Shown: positions 1-9,259 of the stretch, one piece after another
Position numbering within the stretch: position 1 is the first letter of the stretch
Layout of the letters: every line of letters starts with the position of its first letter
Source: Caballeronia sordidicola
GTDB taxonomy: Bacteria > Pseudomonadota > Gammaproteobacteria > Burkholderiales > Burkholderiaceae
Direction: 5' to 3'
Length of the DNA stretch: 64,000 nucleotides
Assembly: GCF_002220365.1 (NCBI RefSeq)
Contig: NZ_MTHB01000191.1
Location: 95,822 to 159,821, forward strand
The notes under the pieces: generated by a model
The model's database searches: none
What the model was told of the DNA's origin: nothing
What the model saw: the letters and a program-made list of their open reading frames with translations, nothing else
Program-made: the position numbers and the translations under genes

Positions 1-336
1 CTGGTATTCGGCCACCGGATCGAGCGCCGCGAGCGCCGCCGGCGTGATGTTCGGTCCGACGATCACATCGACCTTGTCTTCTGTAATCAGCTTGCGGATA
101 TTGCGCACGGCCGCGCCCGGATCGGAGCCATCGTCGAGGATGATGTATTCCGCTTGTTGACCCGCAATCGTCTTCGGCCACATCAGCATGGCGTTCTTGC
201 TGGTGATGCCGATGGCGGCCGCCGGACCCGTGCTCGACAAATCGATACCGACTTTCAGTTGCGCGCTAGCCGCTGCACTGAAAAACGCGAGCGCGCTGAA
301 CATCAGCGCCGGGCGCATGAACTTCGACAACTTCAT
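1..336 (-). CDS. Branched-chain amino-acid ABC transporter substrate-binding protein (partial)
   Basis: This is the N-terminal 112 codons of a periplasmic binding protein of the LivK/Leu-Ile-Val family; the rest lies left of the window. The start MKLSKFMRPALMFSALAFF followed by SAAASA is a clear signal peptide, with cleavage expected before QLKVGIDLSSTGPAA. The later stretches VDVIVGPNITPAA and AAVRNIRKLI match the periplasmic-binding fold type I of this family. It would bind an amino acid or similar small ligand and hand it to a permease encoded outside the window. It reads in the same direction as cysB but is separated from it by 132 bases, so co-transcription is uncertain. The ligand cannot be predicted. 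Confidence 0.85.
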   Translation of the reverse strand, partial: MKLSKFMRPALMFSALAFFSAAASAQLKVGIDLSSTGPAAAIGITSKNAMLMWPKTIAGQQAEYIILDDGSDPGAAVRNIRKLITEDKVDVIVGPNITPAALAALDPVAEYQ

Positions 337-468
337 TTGGATGGTCTCCGCGAAGAGGTGTGGTTTGAAAATGCTGAAGTGTGGGGCTGACAAAAATCTC
401 GCGGCACGAGTTTCGACGCGATCATCGGCCGCGTCGTACGTCGTTCGTAGGTACTCGAACCCGGTTAA

Positions 469-1410
469 TCAAAGCTCGTAGGTTTCGTGCTCGCCCGACA
501 GCGCCTGCTCGATCAGCTTGCGGTTCATGGAAGGTGAGAGCAGTTCGACCAGCGTGTACACATAACTGCGTAAATACGCGCCTTGTTTCAAAGCAAGCCG
601 CGTGACGTTCGTGCCGAACAGATGGCCAACAGGCATCGCGCGAAGATGTTTGTCGCGTTCGGGGTTGAACGCGATATCCGCGAGAATGCCCACGCCCAGA
701 CCCAGCTCGACGTAAGTCTTGATCACGTCGGCGTCGATGGCTTCCAGCACGATATCGGGCGTCAGGTGGCGCAGCGCGAACGCCTGATTTATTTTCGAGC
801 GGCCGGCGAACGCGTTGTCGTAGGTGATGATCGGGTATTGCGCCAGGTCGTCGAGGGTCAGCAGCTTGCGCTCGAGCAGCGGATGATCCGGCTGCACCAC
901 GGCCACGTGGTGCCACTGAAAGCAGGGCAGCGACACCAGTTCCTTATAGTTGGCAATCGCTTCCGTCGCGATGGCGATATCCGCCTGATCGTGTATGACC
1001 ATTTCGGCGACCTGCGTCGGGCTGCCTTGCAGAATCGAAAGGTGTACCTTCGGAAAACGCTTCTTGAACTCTGCGATGGCATTCGGCAGCGAATAACGCG
1101 CCTGCGTATGCGTGGCGGCGATCACGAGATTGCCCTGATCCTGCGCCGCGTAATCTTTACCAACACGCTTCAGGCTCTCCACCTCCTGCAAGATTTTTTC
1201 CACCGATGCCAGGATAATTCGCCCCGGCTCCGTCAGCGAACGAACCCGCTTGCCGTGACGCGTGAAGATCTCGACCCCGAGTTCATCCTCCAGTTCGATG
1301 ATCGCTTTCGATACCCCCGGCTGCGACGTGAACAGCGCTTTCGCGGCTTCGGTGAGGTTGTAGTTCTGGCGGACGGCCTCGCGCACGAAGCGGAACTGGT
1401 GCAGATTCAT
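469..1410 (-). CDS. cysB: LysR-family transcriptional regulator CysB
   Basis: A 313-residue LysR-type regulator. The N-terminal winged helix-turn-helix covers about residues 1-60 (MNLHQFRFVREAVRQNYNLT, then AAKALFTSQPGVSKAI). The effector domain follows and contains the CysB-like stretches TTHTQARY (here ATHTQARYSLP) and GVGILADIAF. CysB activates sulfate-assimilation genes under sulfur limitation and responds to N-acetylserine and sulfide. The gene is divergent from the cysI-cobA operon, which fits direct control of that operon from the shared 219-base intergenic region. Length and start are standard for the family. It could be the paralogue Cbl, but the position beside cysI favours CysB. 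Confidence 0.92.
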   Translation of the reverse strand: MNLHQFRFVREAVRQNYNLTEAAKALFTSQPGVSKAIIELEDELGVEIFTRHGKRVRSLTEPGRIILASVEKILQEVESLKRVGKDYAAQDQGNLVIAATHTQARYSLPNAIAEFKKRFPKVHLSILQGSPTQVAEMVIHDQADIAIATEAIANYKELVSLPCFQWHHVAVVQPDHPLLERKLLTLDDLAQYPIITYDNAFAGRSKINQAFALRHLTPDIVLEAIDADVIKTYVELGLGVGILADIAFNPERDKHLRAMPVGHLFGTNVTRLALKQGAYLRSYVYTLVELLSPSMNRKLIEQALSGEHETYEL

Positions 1411-1629
1411 ATATAACCCACCGGCATATCAAAGTAATTTATCAGTCGTTTGCAATATATAGGAAGTTTATTACTATCGAGCCAATTTTTCCAATATCGA
1501 TATCTGTATTTGTCATAAGCAAATGAACGCTTTGTCCGAACGGCGTTCCAGGCAACGACTCTACTGATAGCGACGTGCGGCGTGGCTAGGACGCCGTACT
1601 GACGGAACTACTAAAACTGGGGCCCCCGA
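1411..1629. promoter_or_regulatory. Divergent cysB/cysI control region
   Basis: This gap of 219 bases separates the divergent cysB and cysI genes. The part nearest cysB, about 1411-1530, is strikingly AT-rich for this genome and carries runs such as ATATATAACCC and TTTATTACTATCGAG. CysB sites are AT-rich and degenerate, so this is the natural place for CysB binding and for both promoters. I could not define an individual site with confidence. Confidence 0.55.
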
Positions 1630-3309
1630 ATGTATCAATACGATCAGATCGACCAGAAAATCGTCGACGAACGCGTCGCTCAATACAGCGACCAAGTGCG
1701 CCGTCGTTTGTCGGACGAGTTGAGCGAAGAAGAATTCCGGCCGCTGCGCCTGCAGAACGGTCTGTATTTGCAGCGCCACGCTTACATGCACCGCATCGCG
1801 ATTCCGTATGGCAACTTGCGCAGCGACCAGATGCGCATGCTCGGCACCATCGCGCGTGAGCACGACCGCGGCTACGGCCACTTTTCTACGCGTACCAACA
1901 TCCAGTTCAACTGGATCCAACTCGAAGAAACGCCGGAGATTTTGCGCAAGCTGGCATCGGTGCAAATGCATGGCATTCAAACATCAGGCAATTGCATCCG
2001 CAATATCACCGCCGATCAATTCGCCGGCGTGGCGCCCGATGAAATCGTCGACCCGCGTCCGTGGGCCGAAATCCTGCGGCAATGGTCGACTTTTCACCCC
2101 GAGTTCGCGTGGCTGCCGCGCAAGTTCAAGATCGCGGTGAACGGTTCGGTGGAAGATCGCGCAGCCGTGCAAGTGCACGATCTGGGCGTGTATCTGAAGA
2201 AGAACGCTGCCGGTGAAGTGGTCGCGAGCATTCTCGCGGGCGGCGGCCTGGGTCGTACGCCGATCGTCGGCGCGATCATCAAGGAAGATCTGCCCTGGCA
2301 GCATCTGTTGACGTACTGCGAAGCCGTGTTGCGTGTCTATAACCGCTACGGCCGTCGCGACAATATGTATAAGGCGCGGATCAAGATTCTCGTGAAGGCG
2401 CTGAGCCCCGCGAAGTTCGCGCAGCAAGTGGAAGAGGAGTGGGCGCATTTGAAGGACGGTCCTTCCACGCTCACGCAGGAAGAGCTCGAGCGCGTGTCGC
2501 AGTTCTTCGCACCGCCCGCGTATGAAAAGTTGCCGGATACAGATGCATCGTATGAAAAACATCTCATCGACAGCAAGCCGTTCGCGCGCTGGATCGAACG
2601 CAACGTGCGTCCGCACAAGGTGCCGGGTTATGCATCGGTGACGTTGTCGCTGAAGCCAACCGGCATTGCGCCGGGCGATGCAACGGACACACAGATGGAA
2701 GCAGTAGCCGATCTCGCCGATGAATTCTCGTTCGGTGAAATCCGCGTCTCGCACGAGCAGAACCTGATCCTCGCGAACGTGAAGAAGCGCGATCTGTTCA
2801 CGGTGTGGGAACGCGCGAAGGCGCTGGGTTTCGCGACATCGAATATTGGTTTGCTGACTGACATCATTGCTTGCCCGGGCGGCGATTTCTGTTCGCTCGC
2901 GAATGCGAAGTCGATCCCGATTGCGCAAGCTATTCAAGAGCGTTTCAGCGATCTCGATTATGTGTACGACCTTGGCGACCTGACGCTCAACATCTCGGGT
3001 TGTATCAACGCGTGCGGTCATCATCACATCGGCAACATCGGTGTGCTGGGTGTCGATAAAGACGGCTCGGAGTGGTATCAGGTCACGCTTGGCGGCGAGC
3101 AAAGCTCGGGCGCAACGGGCGCGCATCTTGGCCGCGTGATCGGCCCGTCGTTCTCGGCGGAAGAGATGCCCGACGTGGTGTCGCAAGTGATCGATACGTT
3201 CGTCGAGAACCGCATTGAAGGCGAGCGTTTCATCGAGACGTATGGCCGTATCGGCATCGCACCGTTCAAGGAACGCGTGTATGCGTCGCGCCAGCCGGCG
3301 CATGCCTGA
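1630..3309 (+). CDS. cysI: Assimilatory sulfite reductase, siroheme/4Fe-4S hemoprotein
   Basis: A 559-residue nitrite/sulfite reductase hemoprotein that reduces sulfite to sulfide with six electrons, using siroheme coupled to a 4Fe-4S cluster. The cluster cysteines are visible as C415-x5-C421 (CPGGDFC) and C458-x3-C462 (GCINACGHHH). The duplicated ferredoxin-like layout of the family is present, with LRSDQMRMLG and TRTNIQFNW in the first half and EIRVSHEQN in the second. It is the first gene of the operon, so its transcript begins in the CysB-controlled gap. No cysJ flavoprotein is present, as is usual in Burkholderiales, so the electron donor is not encoded here. The ribosome site before the ATG is weak (a run of G and C). 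Confidence 0.92.
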   Translation: MYQYDQIDQKIVDERVAQYSDQVRRRLSDELSEEEFRPLRLQNGLYLQRHAYMHRIAIPYGNLRSDQMRMLGTIAREHDRGYGHFSTRTNIQFNWIQLEETPEILRKLASVQMHGIQTSGNCIRNITADQFAGVAPDEIVDPRPWAEILRQWSTFHPEFAWLPRKFKIAVNGSVEDRAAVQVHDLGVYLKKNAAGEVVASILAGGGLGRTPIVGAIIKEDLPWQHLLTYCEAVLRVYNRYGRRDNMYKARIKILVKALSPAKFAQQVEEEWAHLKDGPSTLTQEELERVSQFFAPPAYEKLPDTDASYEKHLIDSKPFARWIERNVRPHKVPGYASVTLSLKPTGIAPGDATDTQMEAVADLADEFSFGEIRVSHEQNLILANVKKRDLFTVWERAKALGFATSNIGLLTDIIACPGGDFCSLANAKSIPIAQAIQERFSDLDYVYDLGDLTLNISGCINACGHHHIGNIGVLGVDKDGSEWYQVTLGGEQSSGATGAHLGRVIGPSFSAEEMPDVVSQVIDTFVENRIEGERFIETYGRIGIAPFKERVYASRQPAHA

Positions 3310-3341
3310 TCTGCTACGTTGAGTCGCTAAGGAATAAGCAC

Positions 3342-3881
3342 ATGGCTTTGATAATCAAGAATCGCGAAGTTGTTGAAGACGACTGGACCGTGGTGCGTGC
3401 CGGTGAAGACGGCACGCTGCCCGCAGTCGATGCATTGTTGCCAGGGAAGGTGATCGTGCCGTTCACGTGGTGGAAAGAGCACAAGAGCGCGCTGAGCGCG
3501 GCGCACCAGAAAGAACCAATCGGCATCTGGCTCGCCCCGGACGATGAACCTGCGGAATTGGTCGAAGACTTCGACAAGATCGCGCTGATCGCCGTCGATT
3601 TCCCGAAGTTCAGCGATGGCCGTGGTTTCAGCATCGGCCGTTTGCTGCGCGAGCGGTATCACTGGACCGGTGAGTTGCGGGCTATCGGCGACGTGCTGCG
3701 CGATCAGTTGCGCTTTCACGCACGTTGCGGCTTTGACGCGTTCGCCGTACGCGCCGATAAAGACATTCACGACGCACTGAATGCGTTCGGTGAGTTGAGC
3801 ATCCCGTACCAGGGCGCTGTGGACAATCCGGAACCGCTGTTCCGCCGTCGTGGCGCAGCCGCTGCCGGAGCGTCTGCATGA
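3342..3881 (+). CDS. DUF934 family protein of the cys operon
   Basis: A 179-residue soluble protein of the DUF934 family, with no signal peptide or membrane segment. Proteins of this family sit between the sulfite reductase hemoprotein and cysH genes in many beta- and alphaproteobacteria, and they are often annotated as putative oxidoreductases. No redox motif is visible and the biochemical role is not established. Visible conserved-looking stretches include VPFTWWKEH, LAPDDEP and FSDGRGFSIGRLLRER. An AAGGA ribosome site precedes the ATG. Its stop overlaps the cysH start by four bases (ATGA), so the two are translationally coupled. Context suggests an accessory role in sulfite reduction, perhaps in electron delivery or assembly. 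Confidence 0.85.
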   Translation: MALIIKNREVVEDDWTVVRAGEDGTLPAVDALLPGKVIVPFTWWKEHKSALSAAHQKEPIGIWLAPDDEPAELVEDFDKIALIAVDFPKFSDGRGFSIGRLLRERYHWTGELRAIGDVLRDQLRFHARCGFDAFAVRADKDIHDALNAFGELSIPYQGAVDNPEPLFRRRGAAAAGASA

Positions 3882-4609
3882 ATGCCGAACTGCAAGCCAA
3901 AGTCGATCGCCTTGATGCGCTGCTCGATTCCATCGCGCAACGCCATGCGAACGTCAAGCTAGCCAGCAGCCTCGCCGCCGAAGATATGTTGCTCACGCAC
4001 GCCATTCTTTCGCGCGGTGTAAAGATCGGCATTTTCTCGCTGAACACCGGTCGTCTGCATGCTGAAACACTGGGCATGATTGATCGCGTGAAAGAGCGCT
4101 ATGGCTTCGACATCGAACAGTTTCATCCGCAGCCGCAGGCGGTTGAGGAGTATGTTCAGGATCATGGTCTGAACGCGTTCTACGAGAGTGTCGATCTGCG
4201 TAAAAGCTGTTGCGGCATTCGTAAGGTCGAACCGCTGAATCGCGCGCTGAAGGACGTCAGCGCGTGGGTCACGGGACAGCGCCGCGAGCAATCGGTAACA
4301 CGCGCGGAGTTGCATGAAGAAGAGCACGACGCGCCGCGTGGCATCGCGAAGTTCAATCCGCTCGCGGACTGGACTGAAGCCGATGTCTGGGCTTATTTGA
4401 ATGCCTTCGATGTCCCCGTCAACCCGCTGCATGCGCGCGGTTATCCAAGCATTGGTTGTGAGCCTTGCACGCGCGCCATCCGTGCGGGCGAAGATAGCCG
4501 GGCAGGACGCTGGTGGTGGGAATCGCGGGATACGAAGGAATGCGGTTTGCACATCACGAACATCAAGATTGTGGAAGACCGCAGCGCAGCGCCCAGCTCG
4601 GCGCTCTGA
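3878..4609 (+). CDS. cysH: Adenylyl-sulfate (APS) reductase, 4Fe-4S type
   Basis: A 243-residue thioredoxin-dependent reductase that converts activated sulfate to sulfite. The PAPS-reductase fold motif SSLAAEDMLL lies near residue 30. Four iron-sulfur cysteines are present, C111-C112 (KSCCGIRK) and C194-x2-C197 (GCEPC), and the catalytic cysteine is C222 in KECGLH. The double-cysteine pairs are the hallmark of reductases that use APS rather than PAPS. This agrees with the absence of cysC in the window. The start overlaps the DUF934 gene and an arginine-rich RAGRWWWE segment precedes the catalytic tail, as in the family. Confidence 0.93.
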   Translation: MNAELQAKVDRLDALLDSIAQRHANVKLASSLAAEDMLLTHAILSRGVKIGIFSLNTGRLHAETLGMIDRVKERYGFDIEQFHPQPQAVEEYVQDHGLNAFYESVDLRKSCCGIRKVEPLNRALKDVSAWVTGQRREQSVTRAELHEEEHDAPRGIAKFNPLADWTEADVWAYLNAFDVPVNPLHARGYPSIGCEPCTRAIRAGEDSRAGRWWWESRDTKECGLHITNIKIVEDRSAAPSSAL

Positions 4610-4676
4610 ACGCATTGATATTGACGCATGACGCCACAAGCTGGGTGTCATGCAAAGCAACCAAGGAACGACGCAT

Positions 4677-5639
4677 ATGAGCAGCACGCTCGATTCAACA
4701 GTCAACGCTCCCATCGGGAATCACGGGATCCGGATGGACCACCTCGACTGGCTCGAAGCCGAGTCGATTCATATCCTGCGCGAACTTGTGGCCGAGTGCA
4801 GCAAGCCCGCGTTGCTGTTCTCCGGCGGCAAGGATTCTGTCGTCGTGCTGCATCTTGCGTTGAAGGCATTTGGCCTGGGCTCGGGTCGCAAGACCGTGCT
4901 GCCGTTCCCGCTGGTTCATATCGATACGGGTCATAACTTTAGCGAAGTGATCGACTTCCGCGATCGTCGTGCCGCTGAAATTGGTGCGCAACTCGTGGTC
5001 GGTCATGTCGAAGATTCGATCAAGAAAGGCACCGTGCGTCTGCGTCGCGAAACGGATTCGCGTAACGCTGCGCAGGCTGTGACGTTGCTCGAAACCATCG
5101 AGGAATACGGTTATACGGCGTTGATCGGTGGCGCGCGCCGCGATGAAGAAAAGGCTCGCGCGAAAGAGCGCATCTTTTCTTTCCGCGATGAATTCGGCCA
5201 GTGGGACCCGAAAGCGCAACGCCCGGAATTGTGGAGCATCTATAACGCGCGTCTGCATAACGGCGAACACTTGCGCGTGTTCCCGATTTCGAACTGGACC
5301 GAACTGGATATCTGGCAATACATCGGGCGCGAGAAGCTTGAATTGCCGTCCATCTACTATGCGCACGATCGCGAAATTATTCGCCGCAATGGCTTGCTCG
5401 TGCCGCTGACGCCGATCACACCGCTGCAGGAAGGCGAGGTGTCCGAAGTCGCGCAAGTGCGTTTTCGGACCGTCGGTGACATCAGCTGCACGTGCCCCGT
5501 CGCCAGCGATGCCGACGACGTCGAGAAGATCATCGCGGAAACGGCCGTGACGGAAATCACGGAACGCGGCGCCACGCGCATGGACGATCAAGCCTCCGAA
5601 GCTGCGATGGAAACCCGCAAGAAACAAGGTTATTTCTAA
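4677..5639 (+). CDS. cysD: Sulfate adenylyltransferase subunit 2
   Basis: About 320 residues; the small ATP-sulfurylase subunit that forms APS from sulfate and ATP. The PP-loop motif SGGKDSVV is present, as are family stretches such as HIDTGHNF and RRDEEKARAKERIFSFRD, and the C-terminal ETRKKQGYF tail is typical. I place the start at the ATG at 4677 because an AGGA ribosome site lies 9 bases upstream. A longer form from 4650 would add nine residues and lacks a ribosome site. It is followed by cysN after a short gap and works as a CysDN complex, with GTP hydrolysis by CysN driving APS formation. Confidence 0.94.
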   Translation: MSSTLDSTVNAPIGNHGIRMDHLDWLEAESIHILRELVAECSKPALLFSGGKDSVVVLHLALKAFGLGSGRKTVLPFPLVHIDTGHNFSEVIDFRDRRAAEIGAQLVVGHVEDSIKKGTVRLRRETDSRNAAQAVTLLETIEEYGYTALIGGARRDEEKARAKERIFSFRDEFGQWDPKAQRPELWSIYNARLHNGEHLRVFPISNWTELDIWQYIGREKLELPSIYYAHDREIIRRNGLLVPLTPITPLQEGEVSEVAQVRFRTVGDISCTCPVASDADDVEKIIAETAVTEITERGATRMDDQASEAAMETRKKQGYF

Positions 5640-5673
5640 GCATCACGCCGCAAACAAGGAACAGGGAAACATC

Positions 5674-6996
5674 ATGAGCATTCATCAACCCGAAGACCTC
5701 GGCGTGTTGCGTTTCATCACGGCAGGCAGTGTCGACGACGGCAAAAGCACGCTGATCGGCCGCCTGCTGTTCGATAGCAAGGCGGTGTTGTCGGATCAGT
5801 TGTCGGCGTTGTCGCGGGCGAAGAACAAGCGCACCGTTGGGGATGAAATCGATTTGTCGCTGCTGACCGATGGCCTTGAAGCCGAGCGCGAGCAGGGCAT
5901 CACGATCGACGTGGCATACCGTTATTTTGCAACGGCGAAGCGCAAGTTCATCATCGCCGATACCCCCGGCCACGAGCAGTACACACGCAACATGGTGACG
6001 GGCGCTTCGACGGCGCATGCCGCGATCATTCTCGTCGACGCCACGCGTGTGACGTTGCAGGATGGCGTTGCGCAATTGCTGCCGCAGACCGTGCGCCATA
6101 GCGCGATCGTGAAGTTGCTTGGGCTGCAGCACGTGATTGTCGCGATCAACAAGATGGATTTGATTGAGTTCAGCGAGACGCGCTTCAACGAGATCCGCGA
6201 CGCGTACGTTGAACTCGCGCGCCGGCTTGGAATTGCCGATGTGCGCTTCGTGCCGGTGTCGGCGCTCAAGGGCGACAACATCGTGAGCGCGAGCGAGCGC
6301 ATGCCCTGGTATGCCGGCGAACCGTTGCTCGATCTGCTTGAAGCGCTGCCGGTTGCGCAGCCTGTTGATCAGGCGCTGCGTTTCCCAGTGCAATGGGTTG
6401 CGCGTCAGGACGGCAGTCAGGCCGACGATTTCCGCGGCTACATGGGCCGGGTGGAATCGGGTGAAGTGAAACTGGGCGACACGATCACCGTGCTGCCGGC
6501 CAATCGCGATGCAACCGTTGCCGAGATCATCGCGCCGGTTCCTGGCGGCGTGGCGCAGGTGGATCGCGCGTTCGCGGGCCAGACGGTGACCATTCGCCTG
6601 GCGGAAGATGTCGACGTCTCGCGTGGCGATACGTTCGTGCCGCGCAACACAAGCGGCGTCAAGATCGAGCCGGCGAAGAAGCTGGACGCGGACCTGTGCT
6701 GGTTCGATGAAGAGCCGCTCTCGCCGCAGCGCAAGTACTTGCTCAAGCAGACCACTAACACGGTGTTCGCGCGGATCGGCGCGATCAAGGAAGTGCTCGA
6801 CGTACATACGTTGCTGCACTCGGTGGACCGCCATAACCTGGCGATGAACGACATCGGCCGCGTGGCACTGACGCTGCAAAAGCCGATCGTCTGCGATGCG
6901 TACGATACGCATCAGGGCACGGGCGCGTTTGTTCTTATCGATGAAGCGACGCATCACACGGTCGCGGCCGGGATGATCCGCGCGTATTCAGCCTGA
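5674..6996 (+). CDS. cysN: Sulfate adenylyltransferase subunit 1 (GTPase)
   Basis: A 440-residue EF-Tu-like GTPase subunit of ATP sulfurylase. GTP-binding motifs are complete: P-loop GSVDDGKS at residues 18-25, DTPGHEQYTRNM for G3 and NKMD for G4. The beta-barrel domains follow (PVQWVARQDG, RGYMGRVESG). There is no C-terminal APS-kinase extension, so this is stand-alone CysN and not the CysNC fusion. This agrees with the APS-type reductase upstream. It lies 34 bases after cysD in the same operon. Confidence 0.94.
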   Translation: MSIHQPEDLGVLRFITAGSVDDGKSTLIGRLLFDSKAVLSDQLSALSRAKNKRTVGDEIDLSLLTDGLEAEREQGITIDVAYRYFATAKRKFIIADTPGHEQYTRNMVTGASTAHAAIILVDATRVTLQDGVAQLLPQTVRHSAIVKLLGLQHVIVAINKMDLIEFSETRFNEIRDAYVELARRLGIADVRFVPVSALKGDNIVSASERMPWYAGEPLLDLLEALPVAQPVDQALRFPVQWVARQDGSQADDFRGYMGRVESGEVKLGDTITVLPANRDATVAEIIAPVPGGVAQVDRAFAGQTVTIRLAEDVDVSRGDTFVPRNTSGVKIEPAKKLDADLCWFDEEPLSPQRKYLLKQTTNTVFARIGAIKEVLDVHTLLHSVDRHNLAMNDIGRVALTLQKPIVCDAYDTHQGTGAFVLIDEATHHTVAAGMIRAYSA

Positions 6997-7005
6997 GTAT
7001 TGATT

Positions 7006-7764
7006 ATGGGTAAGGTGTATTTGATCGGCGCGGGGCCGGGTGCTGCGGACCTGATCACGGTTCGCGGCGCGAAGTTGTTGAGCCAGGCACAGGTCGTTCT
7101 GCATGACGCGCTGATCGAGCCGGCCATGCTGGACTACGCGCTGGACGCGCGCAAGATCGCGGTGGGCAAGCGCTGTGGACAACGTTCGACGGCCCAGCAT
7201 TTCATCAACAAGCAGATCGTCGATGCCGCTCGTGAACATGACGTCGTCGTGCGTCTGAAGGGCGGCGACCCCATGCTGTTCGGCCGCGCCGACGAAGAAA
7301 TGCGCGCACTGGAAGCGGCGGGTATTGAATACGAAGTGGTGCCGGGGATCACGGCCGCGCTGGCAAGCGCCGCGACGTTGAAGCGCTCGCTGACCTTGCG
7401 CGGGGTATCGCGCAGTGTTGCACTGGCGACGTATAGCCGTGCCCCTGACAGCGATGAAATCCGCGAGCAGGCAAGCGCGGACTCGCTCGTGTTCTACATG
7501 GGTCGCGACAGCGCGCCGGAGATTGCGCAGCAACTGATCGATGCCGGGCGGCTAGCGTCGACGCCGGTTGCTATCGTCGAGGCTTGCAGTACACCGCGTG
7601 AACGTTCGCTGACGCTGACGCTGGGCGAAATGGCGATTGGTGATGCGCAGGATTGGCTCGATGCGTCGCAGCCGAGTTTGCTGATGATCGGTGAGGCGTT
7701 TGCGGAGCGGCGGTTGTCGGAATCGGTCCGGAGCGTGGAAGCGGCGTTGCAGGTCGCAGCCTGA
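7006..7764 (+). CDS. cobA: Uroporphyrinogen-III C-methyltransferase (SUMT)
   Basis: A 252-residue SAM-dependent tetrapyrrole methyltransferase that makes precorrin-2 from uroporphyrinogen III. Visible family motifs are YLIGAGPGAADLITVRGAKL at the N-terminus, LKGGDPMLFGR and VPGITAALASA. It is the single-domain enzyme, without the CysG dehydrogenase/ferrochelatase half. I use the ATG at 7006; a TTG two codons upstream is possible. As the last gene of the cys operon it supplies the siroheme precursor for CysI. Its product is also a corrin precursor, which links it to the cobalamin locus 15 kb away. Confidence 0.92.
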   Translation: MGKVYLIGAGPGAADLITVRGAKLLSQAQVVLHDALIEPAMLDYALDARKIAVGKRCGQRSTAQHFINKQIVDAAREHDVVVRLKGGDPMLFGRADEEMRALEAAGIEYEVVPGITAALASAATLKRSLTLRGVSRSVALATYSRAPDSDEIREQASADSLVFYMGRDSAPEIAQQLIDAGRLASTPVAIVEACSTPRERSLTLTLGEMAIGDAQDWLDASQPSLLMIGEAFAERRLSESVRSVEAALQVAA

Positions 7765-7846
7765 TTGAGGCCGAAGGCGACGCGGCGAAATCGCGCCGCC
7801 TGCGCGCGAGTTCTTCGGCTCGACGCCGCTCGTGATTTGTCGTTTG

Positions 7847-7883
7847 AAAAGCCCCGTAGGTCATTGACCCACGGGGCTTTTTT
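7847..7883. terminator. Bidirectional intrinsic terminator after the cys operon
   Basis: An 11-bp stem (AAAAGCCCCGT with ACGGGGCTTTT) is extended by four or five more pairs across one mismatch and ends in T6. The reverse strand also ends in a T run, so it can stop both the cys operon and the convergent hipA gene. Confidence 0.9.
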
Positions 7884-7954
7884 ACACCCGTGCCGATTTC
7901 CCGATGCCTGCGCAATGACATTCTCCAATGCCTTGTTCGGCAAGCGTTGAAGAT

Positions 7955-9259
7955 CTAGGCTTTTTCCACTTCACGCAAACCAATGGTCTGCGGCTTGCGG
8001 AACGCAGAGCAGATCTTGTCGCACTCGGTCTTGGGAACGCCAAACTCCTCGAAGTAAGTTCGCCACTCCCTCACAACAGCCGACAGATGCTGGATGATTT
8101 CAACGGCTGCGTGTTTGAGCAGACCGAATCGGCCCGCCGCGGAGAGGGCATTGTCGAGCGTCGCCAGCCGGCCCATTGCTGGACCTACTCCCAGTACGAG
8201 GAAGCGCTCGGAGCCGACCTGCGGCTTCGGCACGACGTCGTAAAGGTCGCTCAGGCGCCAGCCCTTGTTTGCTCCGTCCCACACGAACGCATGATTGCGA
8301 AGATGGTCATCGTCGTTGGTCACGAGGATGTTGAAGACCATTCGCTTGAACAACTCGACCTTGTCCGCCGCAACAAAGCCCGTGGCGCCACGTTCACCGA
8401 TCAGGTCCGCCAGGTCCGTGTAATTGGCCGACGCGGTATCGCTTTCGTGCATCTTGAGCATGGTCAGCGCGCTCACGACGTGGCGTTTGCCGAATACACC
8501 CCCGGGCAACGGCACGCGGTCAAATCGTTCGATCAGCATCACATCCCGCCCGTCGGCCAAGTGAATGGGCTTGGTTGCAGGAACCCGCATACCGCATTCG
8601 CGGGCGAGTTCAAGCGTTGCGCGCTCCACGACAGGAACGTTAAAACCGTCCCGGGCGACGGGAAATTTGGCGACCCATTGCCGTCCATCGTCCAGCAGCA
8701 CGGCTTTGGGCCGCGCGCCGCCGAAAGTTGCGCCAACGCTAAAGAGTAATTGCAGCTTTTTCGGTACCGGCTTGCCGTCCTGGATCATGGCTGCTGCGTC
8801 GAGCAGATAGGATAACTCTCTTGCATCTGGCAACTTGCCGGGTTCTGCAGGTGCGGTGAGGGAGTCCCTGAAATCCAGCGCGCCAGTCCGGTGCGGGCCG
8901 GCATGAGCCAGATACTCAGTCTCGGGCAAACCGTCGGGCGCCGCCCTCAACATATTCTCAATCACGCGCCGTCCCCAGGAATCCGGGGCCGCATCACGAA
9001 TTGCGCCAAACAGCGCCAGCCCCGCAGGCGGCTGAAATACGGTTTCTTTGGACTTCTTCGCCTCGTCCAGAGGCATGCTGACCGGGTCCACGGCGGCGGA
9101 GTTTGCACGCTGCAGGTACTTGTTGCCGTAGACGAAGGTCGACCCGACGGGCTTGATACCTTCTTCGAGTAGTTCGAGCTTACCGGCAGGGACCGCCTCG
9201 GCTGCGCCTTCGAGGGCGATGAAGACGTATTTGCTCCATGTGGTTGTATTAAAAATCAT
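7955..9259 (-). CDS. hipA: HipA-type serine/threonine kinase toxin
   Basis: A 434-residue HipA-family kinase. E. coli HipA phosphorylates glutamyl-tRNA synthetase and induces persistence; the target here is unknown. Kinase features are visible: GGARPKAVLLDDG and the lysine of WVAKFPV for ATP binding, the catalytic loop NDDDHLRNHAF, and the metal-binding DLYDVVP segment. The active-site residues look intact, so the enzyme is probably functional. I start at the internal ATG at 9259, giving MIFNTTTWSKYVFIALEG, because it overlaps the end of the upstream XRE gene by 11 bases as in hipBA operons. A longer 447-residue reading would start inside hipB. The stop converges on the cys terminator. Confidence 0.88.
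   Translation of the reverse strand: MIFNTTTWSKYVFIALEGAAEAVPAGKLELLEEGIKPVGSTFVYGNKYLQRANSAAVDPVSMPLDEAKKSKETVFQPPAGLALFGAIRDAAPDSWGRRVIENMLRAAPDGLPETEYLAHAGPHRTGALDFRDSLTAPAEPGKLPDARELSYLLDAAAMIQDGKPVPKKLQLLFSVGATFGGARPKAVLLDDGRQWVAKFPVARDGFNVPVVERATLELARECGMRVPATKPIHLADGRDVMLIERFDRVPLPGGVFGKRHVVSALTMLKMHESDTASANYTDLADLIGERGATGFVAADKVELFKRMVFNILVTNDDDHLRNHAFVWDGANKGWRLSDLYDVVPKPQVGSERFLVLGVGPAMGRLATLDNALSAAGRFGLLKHAAVEIIQHLSAVVREWRTYFEEFGVPKTECDKICSAFRKPQTIGLREVEKA

Noticed and set aside
1984..3303. 439-codon minus-strand frame opposite cysI
   Set aside because: Complementary to a clear sulfite reductase gene, with no recognisable domain.
5557..6957. 466-codon minus-strand frame opposite cysN
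   Set aside because: Shadow of cysN; composition dominated by R, H, Q and L as in other shadow frames.
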